The translations under genes were made by a program, and so were the position numbers. Below the pieces are notes generated by a model. That model was not told where the DNA came from. It saw only the letters and a program-made list of their open reading frames with translations, and did no database searches. A DNA stretch of 64,000 bases, from positions 4,275,681 to 4,339,680 of the forward strand of contig NC_064040.1 of the NCBI RefSeq assembly GCF_932526225.1, given 5' to 3'. This document shows, piece after piece, positions 57,941 to 64,000 of the stretch (the first letter of the stretch is position 1; each line of letters begins with the position of its first letter). The DNA comes from Nematostella vectensis (lineage: Eukaryota > Cnidaria > Anthozoa > Actiniaria > Edwardsiidae).

Positions 57941-60600
57941 AGCAATTTTGCAAAACCCTGGGCTAAAAATTTTTGCCCCCCCCTCAAATCCAAGCCCAAA
58001 AATCGTGTCCCCCCCTCTAGACCGGGCGCCCAAAAATTTGCACCCCCCCCCCCCCCCCCCAGCAGCTGTTTCACATCCTTCGCAAAAACCCAAAGCTATC
58101 TCACATGAAATTACTTTTTAATTCATCTCAAAGAAGAATTGCAGTGATGTTTTTATTAGCTGTGTGCTGCGTAGTTGGTATAAGACAAAAAGCAAGTTGA
58201 TACTAGTTATCCTAAAACCTGGGGAAAAAGGTAGGTAATGAGTTATGAAAGGTCTTTTTCTTTATGCGTCTACTTTGAGATTAGTCAGAGGGGCCTGGGC
58301 ATAGGCTTACCGAAATCTAATCTCGTGAAACTGTGAATGAGAGTACGAGCAGACTTATATCGCAGATATTTATTTGATGTTTTCTCACGTAGTGAGAATG
58401 TAAACAATAAGAACGATACCATGCCCGCTGGACATAGGCATTTAGGGCGCATAAATACAGTTCAGCCTCAGTTTGGGGCAAATTTCATGTTCACATCAGA
58501 GAAGAGTTCCTTGGATCTTAGAATAAAACAAATGCAAAAATTTGTCAATTCTTTGTGATTTCCCTGGTAGTAGCGAACCAAGAATTGCACAGTATTTATG
58601 AGTCCATACTAGTGAGTATGTCCAGCACGCGCACAGCGAAACAGAACTATAAAAACGAGCTCACGGTGAGGGCTCCATCAACAGCTATCAATACCTTGGC
58701 ATTTGCTGAAACCATTCACGGCTACCGAGGCAAAGGTCACGGCGCACAAATGGAGTGCAAGTCTTTCAGCCGCCAAGCGTACATAGCAAAAGTTTAGTAC
58801 AGGCGCGGTTTTGTTTTTCATTGGTAACGGCAAGTTCCCTTGCTTAGCCTGCCTTCTTAATTAGACTACACAAAAGGAGAAACGACATTTCGAATTCTTA
58901 TCCGTTCCTCATCTTTATTGATGGGCTAATCACAGTAATCAAAGCGATCAAATCCACTTATAGCGTGTCATTTAAGCAATTACTTCAAGGGTTATTGGAG
59001 ATAAATTGGCGCAAAAATACATACAAACTATTATCTTCTTTGCATTTTATGTGTCTATACCAGCCCAGACGAACCTAATTATACCACATTTTAATATGTA
59101 GGCGTATCTTTATTGTTAAGGTCTTATCGTGTATCTAACGACTGGATAATCCCTGTGATATTTGCGAGGGCGGCTGCTTTAGACAATTCATAGCTTGTGC
59201 ACACATCTCAAACAAACAACCATGCGTAGTTCACAGACGTAAAATAATGTCTGTAAATGCATTCTTACTTCTTAGACCAACAAACTCTTGGGATCTTAGG
59301 TAATCATTCCTATGTTGTAGGATTGATTTAGGTGCTAGGTGGAGTTTTGTTTGACAGCTTTTCTGTCGAGTTCCCATTCAAGACTTTATGATAACACAAG
59401 TCAACTCAATCGTGTACAAGAGAGTCTCACGGGTCGCTTATAGTTGGATATCGGGTAAGTAACGAGACTCTAAACTTTGCTTAGCTACATATCCATCTAA
59501 CCACACGATTTGCCTCATTTTTATCTCATCAAAGTGTCCTCACCGACAAACGTAGTATTCCAACTAAAGAGTAACACAATTTCTAACAAGCATTTAGGCA
59601 TGCACATCGTTTAATCTATTCGATATAATCAGAGAGGAAAAAACGGCCTAAGTTGAGGTTTGCCAACTGAAAAAGGCTGCAGGTTTTCTAGCAGATAGTG
59701 TTTGCTGATAAAAGGTAACACAGAGCTGTGACTTTTGAAATTAAGGCGCTAGATAAACGCAATCGTAGCTGATTTTGACCGATAAAGCAACGCTTTCTCA
59801 CGAATTTTCCACACAAACGAGCAACTGTTTTTCTTTAGATAGACCCGTCGCAGCTAAAATTCCTCAAGTATCTGATACAGAGACATAGTCAAAGCCATGT
59901 GATTATGCTTATTTAGGCTGCAAAACAAAACAGCCGCCAGGTAATTTGTAGCCTGTGTAGCAAGCGCAAACGGAATAGGAAACGCTGGGGAGGAACGATA
60001 GAGAGCGCGGGGCTAAAATAAAAAAGGCCGTGAAAGGAAAGGAGCTCTGCTATCTGTCTCTCTCCTGTTCGCCTTGTCTTCCTCGCGCACGCTCCAACTC
60101 TCCCCAGTCTTCCTCCCCAGCCCCTTGCGCCTGTTACGCGCAGGCGAAAGAACTTGGCGAATCTCATTCGCAGCCGTGAGTTGGCCCCGCTATAAAGCGT
60201 GTTCCATAGTTGTGGGATAGCCCGCACAGCGTTCAAAAATCGCCAACTTCAAATTACTGTGTCACGTAAAAAAAGGAAGTCATCTGTGACTATTCTTTTG
60301 AAAATACATTTCGTGCTTTTTTTAACTTAGCCCTTCACGTAGACCTCTTAGCGGTTTCTTTAGTAATCTCCGGATTTAGTACAATCTAACAATCGCAGTT
60401 CCGGAAAATAGACTTCAGCTCTGGTTTTCTTTCAAATCTGAGACGCAACATCATATGATTGACGGGAACACCAGTATGTCTTGAAGGAAAATAGAGTTTG
60501 CTAGATATACGACCTCTGAACCCTCCCTCTTTATACGCATCATAGGAGCTCATCAAATGGCAATAAAGCAGCGAAGAAAGATTGACTTTGGGCCGCCGAG
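57941..60600. other. Unassigned DNA, no gene recognised
   Basis: Two adjacent plus frames at 58337-58558 and 58555-58797 overlap slightly but match nothing I know. C tracts lie at 57975-58060. The stretch 59930-60240 is GC-richer than its surroundings and might be promoter DNA for the 60611 exon. Confidence 0.35.
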
Positions 60601-60610
60601 CTCTTAAGGA

Positions 60611-60695
60611 ATGATGATTCGATGGAGATATTGGAGGCTGTTTCTCTTGGCGTATCTCTTCAGTTTTGGAGTCTTCACTGGCAACGGCCAGAGAG
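60611..60695 (+). CDS. Signal-peptide first exon of an unidentified secreted or membrane protein
   Basis: ATGATG opens a 28-residue leader with a hydrophobic core (RLFLLAYLFSFGVFTG) ending NGQR, then a donor AGAGAG|GTTAGT in phase 1. Downstream exons were not found with confidence. A Cys-rich frame near 62600-62718 (FGVPFCDPICNTKRYCANGE, then a donor AAAG|GTACAT) lies on the same strand, but its acceptor phase does not fit. Confidence 0.55.
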
Positions 60696-63272
60696 GTTAG
60701 TTCACAAAATATCGTATCTCTTACATTTTAAGTCATAATTTAGCGAGTGACAAGTCAATTTGGTTTCGCGTGATAAACACTGACGCGATGAAATCCCCAT
60801 TAGAATGTTTAAATTGAAAAATTTAATTTCTTAGTGACATGTAATAATAAATCGAAACTGAAACAAGAAATATCTATATCCTCATGAATATTAAGGGTAA
60901 TTTAGCATATTTCATTAGCTTTATTCGCTAACTCAGAAACTAATTAAAGGTCGACATTATGGGACATTATTTTGGAGTTGCTACACTGATAGAAAAAACA
61001 TAGTGTTTATAAATGTGGTGTGGTTTCCGAGGGTTGTTTACTAAATCAGGACATGAACTTTTTCATCGACTTTCCTTCTTCTCTTAAAAACACCCATCCT
61101 TCAATAACGTCATCAACCGCGATGCATTCATTGTTAAATCATGCTTACCCAAGAAACGGATTAATCGAGATTTCTAGATCCCAGTAAGAAGCACACGTAT
61201 TGCAATGTTTTTATTAATACAAGAATACGTAAAAGACACAATAGCATAATCGTAATAATCATAACTCGTCCCAATTTCCTGTTATGATGAAAAATAGATT
61301 TTATATCCCAATAACACCAAAGTGGTGATATGACGCGCACTCTCATTTATCAATTAGCCTGTTATTGAGATTTTAGAGGCTTAATGAAGTATTTACCTTG
61401 CCCTGGGGATGCGCAAGGCTTAATTAACCAGTTAAAGACCCACTTGGTCGGGCCATTATACCCTGGCTCTGGGTGTTATAGACGCGCATCGATAGACTTT
61501 CGTGTTTACGATACATCTTACATAAAGTCGTTATTGATCTGAGATCCTCACGCAACGACAGCTCACCCTGTGGCGGTCTGACCTCGCACACCAGTCGACA
61601 CACGGAACACTCATTCTTTAAAGACCATGCCTCACGTACTAGAACTCAGTCTCTGAGAGGCGCGTAGGAGTGGAGACCGGATACGCGCGCACACAGGCAT
61701 CCTTTAGGGATTTCGCTCTGCTTTGCCTTATTTTACCTTAGACTGCTGGGTACATATTTATAAACTGCGCTGCGTTTTTGACCCCCTCTAAGTATTTATC
61801 AATCAGGCCGCTAAAATACCCTGTCAGCATTGCTTGCGTTTGCTCCCTGAGGCAACATTATCTGCAATCCCATGAACTACATAAACCAGAATAGTTCACT
61901 CCTTCAATGGAAAAATTGCCCGAGATGACAAAAGGACATGTCACAATACCACTCTACACCTAAGGGGCATTCGCTGTTCATTGCGGGCGTGTTAGTAAAT
62001 AGCAACCCAAGCGACTTTTAAAACATGTTCATGGTCCTAAAGCATGTTCATGGTCCTAGAAAGAGCATCTTCCGCGCGCTATACTCATACTCCTCCACTT
62101 TGCTTGTATTGGGATACCCAGAGTCCTCCACGCGCTTTGCTTGTATCATGATACCCAGAATCCTCCACGCGCTTTGCTTGTGTTCACGATACCCATCATC
62201 CTTCACTTTGCTTGTATTCGTATACCAATAATGCACCAATAATGCTTTAATGCACGTCTTCTAGACGATCGTCTGGTTCACAATCGTACGATAATCACTA
62301 TGGTGTTTATGGTAGATTGTAGGTTATTTTCGTTAAAGAAAGTCCACCTTCCATGGTTATTAGTTAAAGAAAGTTTATTGTACACAATGAACAATGACTT
62401 GACTGAAGAGTCTGACTGAAGATTCTGCTAGGAATGACCAAAAATGCTTAGCAGCAGCTTTCAAAGGATGGTGTACAAAGATGTGGTTTCAGTACTTGTG
62501 GTTCTGTTCCTTCCTTTCCTGGAAATTGACTAACACTAAACAAAATTATTGTCTGTCCTTGGGTAGCTTTCTCGTCCTCACCTCTCTACCCTACACGGTT
62601 GCAAGCAACGAAAAAAGCTATGAATATTGTCCATTCATATATTATCGTTTTCATTTTGGAGTCCCCTTTTGTGACCCCATTTGTAATACCAAAAGATACT
62701 GTGCTAATGGTGAAAGGTACATTTTTTGGAACTTAATTAAATTTTCTAGACTAATAAAGGGACAGTGGAACTTTCACCCATCTTATCATACTTTATAACG
62801 CGGCGATGTGACCGGCGATGTGTGTATGAATATTGCGCCGAGGGCATTCAAAATCATCACGATTCAAGAGATAAAAGTAAAAAGAATCTAGGATAAATAA
62901 TATCAGTCAGCTTTTCTACGTGACATAGACTCCATTAGTGGGACAACATCACAGAGGAGTTTACTAGGCAAACATGACCTCTTGTTCGTTTGGAGTCTTC
63001 TTCTACGCAAACCTATGGCACGAAATAAGTGAAGACGTCGTTGGTTGATCTCGAATGACAGACAATGTTTACGTTTGGATTTGTTACCCAGTGAAACTCT
63101 GGACGTTTGTTTACTCAAAGAAAAAGGTCAAGTCCACTAATATATGCGTTCCCTCGCAGCTTTTGAGTTTAGTTTAATGGTTTAAAAGTTCCTCGTGAAT
63201 GACTGAGACTTAAAGATGTGAGTTCGCGAGTTTGTACAAGAATTCTCGACTTCGGGAAAGTAGAAGTTAGAG
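60696..63272. other. Intron or intergenic DNA
   Basis: Contains a doubled catgttcatggtcctaa-type motif at 62022-62060 and the tandem repeat listed separately. The frame 62481-62798 (+) is the only region here that looks at all coding. Confidence 0.35.
62087..62232. repeat. ~37-bp tandem repeat, four copies
   Basis: Units read ctttgcttgtattgggatac then ccagagtcctccacgcg, with substitutions between copies. Confidence 0.85.
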
Positions 63273-63351
63273 ATGGGATCTAGTTGGCTGCTTTTGAACG
63301 CGTTAGTTATCCTTTGCCTCGCTTCTCTTGTAAACCCTCAAGGCTGGCACG
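63273..63351 (+). CDS. Second signal-peptide first exon, phase 1
   Basis: MGSSWLLLNALVILCLASL then VNPQGWH, followed by a strong donor CACG|GTAAGT in phase 1. The next exon lies beyond the window. It could be a separate gene, a paralogue of the 60611 exon, or an alternative first exon of the same gene. Confidence 0.65.
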
Positions 63352-64000
63352 GTAAGTTCATTTACTTGTTAACCATGTTTTAAACTTTCTTGTTTTAAAA
63401 TTAAACTGACCTAAGGTAAAACTTTGTTAATGCTTACTATACTTAAAAAAATCACACACAGGCCGTCAAACTAGAAATGTATAGCACGTCTGACTACGAG
63501 TTGAGTAGTTTTATTTTCTTGTGTAAGTACACAAAAGGAATTCACATGGCCTTTAGGCCTTTGAGTGTTATCATTGCTGCCGCTGTTAAATTATCCTTTT
63601 TTTTTTTTATATAACCTTAACAGTTTGTTATCAGTGGCACTTAATATGTTACGCCAAATTTTTTACCTTGTTATCTTCTTTGATAACATTGTTTGGACGA
63701 CTTTTCCATGACGTCACATCAAGTTTGCCAAGGTTTACAGAACTAAAAGTAAATAAAAAGTTACATCAGGTCCAAAGTTTGACAAAAATGGTATCTAATA
63801 GTTTCTTTTGAATCCGTATTGAAATAAGAAAAAAAAAATTTGATTGACTCACTTCAGTGATAACCAACAAATGTCACAGCTATCAGTGCATTTTTAAATA
63901 AAAATTCGCAACCTTTCGGCACTCAGAGCTTCTTGCTGTATTTCGCTTTACGTAGCTAAAATGATCAACTGATCAGAAATGTCTTTTTTTTTGGTGCTCA
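63352..64000. other. Probable first intron of the 63273 gene
   Basis: AT-rich, no exon recognised to the right edge. Confidence 0.4.

Noticed and set aside
62481..62798. 105-codon Cys-rich plus frame as a gene
   Set aside because: It looks partly coding and ends at a possible donor, but no acceptor in the right phase joins it to the signal exon at 60611; left as a possibility only.

Overview
The window is eukaryotic nuclear DNA. Genes are broken into many short exons with GT-AG introns, and the surrounding DNA is rich in small inverted-repeat transposons and minisatellites. Gene content (FANCL, a TTLL15-type tubulin ligase with a membrane anchor, an FBXO22-like F-box/FIST protein, a secreted protein resembling coral skeletal-matrix proteins) and the repeat style suggest an anthozoan cnidarian, most likely a Nematostella-like sea anemone. 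The species is inferred, not shown. Exons were assembled by hand from splice signals, reading phase and remembered family features; no search was run.

Layout: 1-2227 is a minisatellite in an intron of FANCL, whose first ten exons lie on the minus strand at 2228-6379; the RING-encoding exons are off the left edge. 9078-11855 (+) is a five-exon ATP-grasp enzyme. 12.4-14.8 kb is a nest of small transposons. 15073-17435 (-) is a CaMKII-like kinase without an association domain. 18-22 kb is repeats and unexplained DNA. 22.3-25.3 kb (-) is a broken paralogue of the intact secreted-protein gene at 25539-28340 (-), with a 1.2-kb minisatellite in its last intron. 30.8-34.1 kb (-) is a decayed Ty3/gypsy retrotransposon that sits directly against an inverted copy of that minisatellite and last exon (34.1-34.6 kb). 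35810-36852 (-) is a two-exon Ly6/uPAR-type secreted protein. 37.1-38.4 kb is a 673-bp tandem duplication. About 39.8-47.9 kb (+) is the TTLL15-like gene, with a ~32-copy 44-bp minisatellite at one splice donor. 48364-50147 (-) is the FBXO22-like gene, head to head with an unrecognised 672-residue basic, disordered protein (50557-52575, +). 54.5-57.9 kb is an internally deleted LINE between ~400-bp inverted repeats. 60.6 and 63.3 kb (+) carry two isolated signal-peptide exons, both ending in phase 1.

The genes do not form a pathway. The main theme is structural. Three of the long minisatellites begin at a 5' splice site and carry copies of the exon end and/or donor sequence in every unit (FANCL intron 10, the paralogue's last intron, TTLL15 intron 16). 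Two more arrays (10.7 kb and 25.1 kb) start at or close to donors with weaker resemblance, and a short array after the TTLL15 stop repeats the stop codon itself. This looks like a recurrent mode of intron growth from exon/intron junctions and is the observation I would follow up first.
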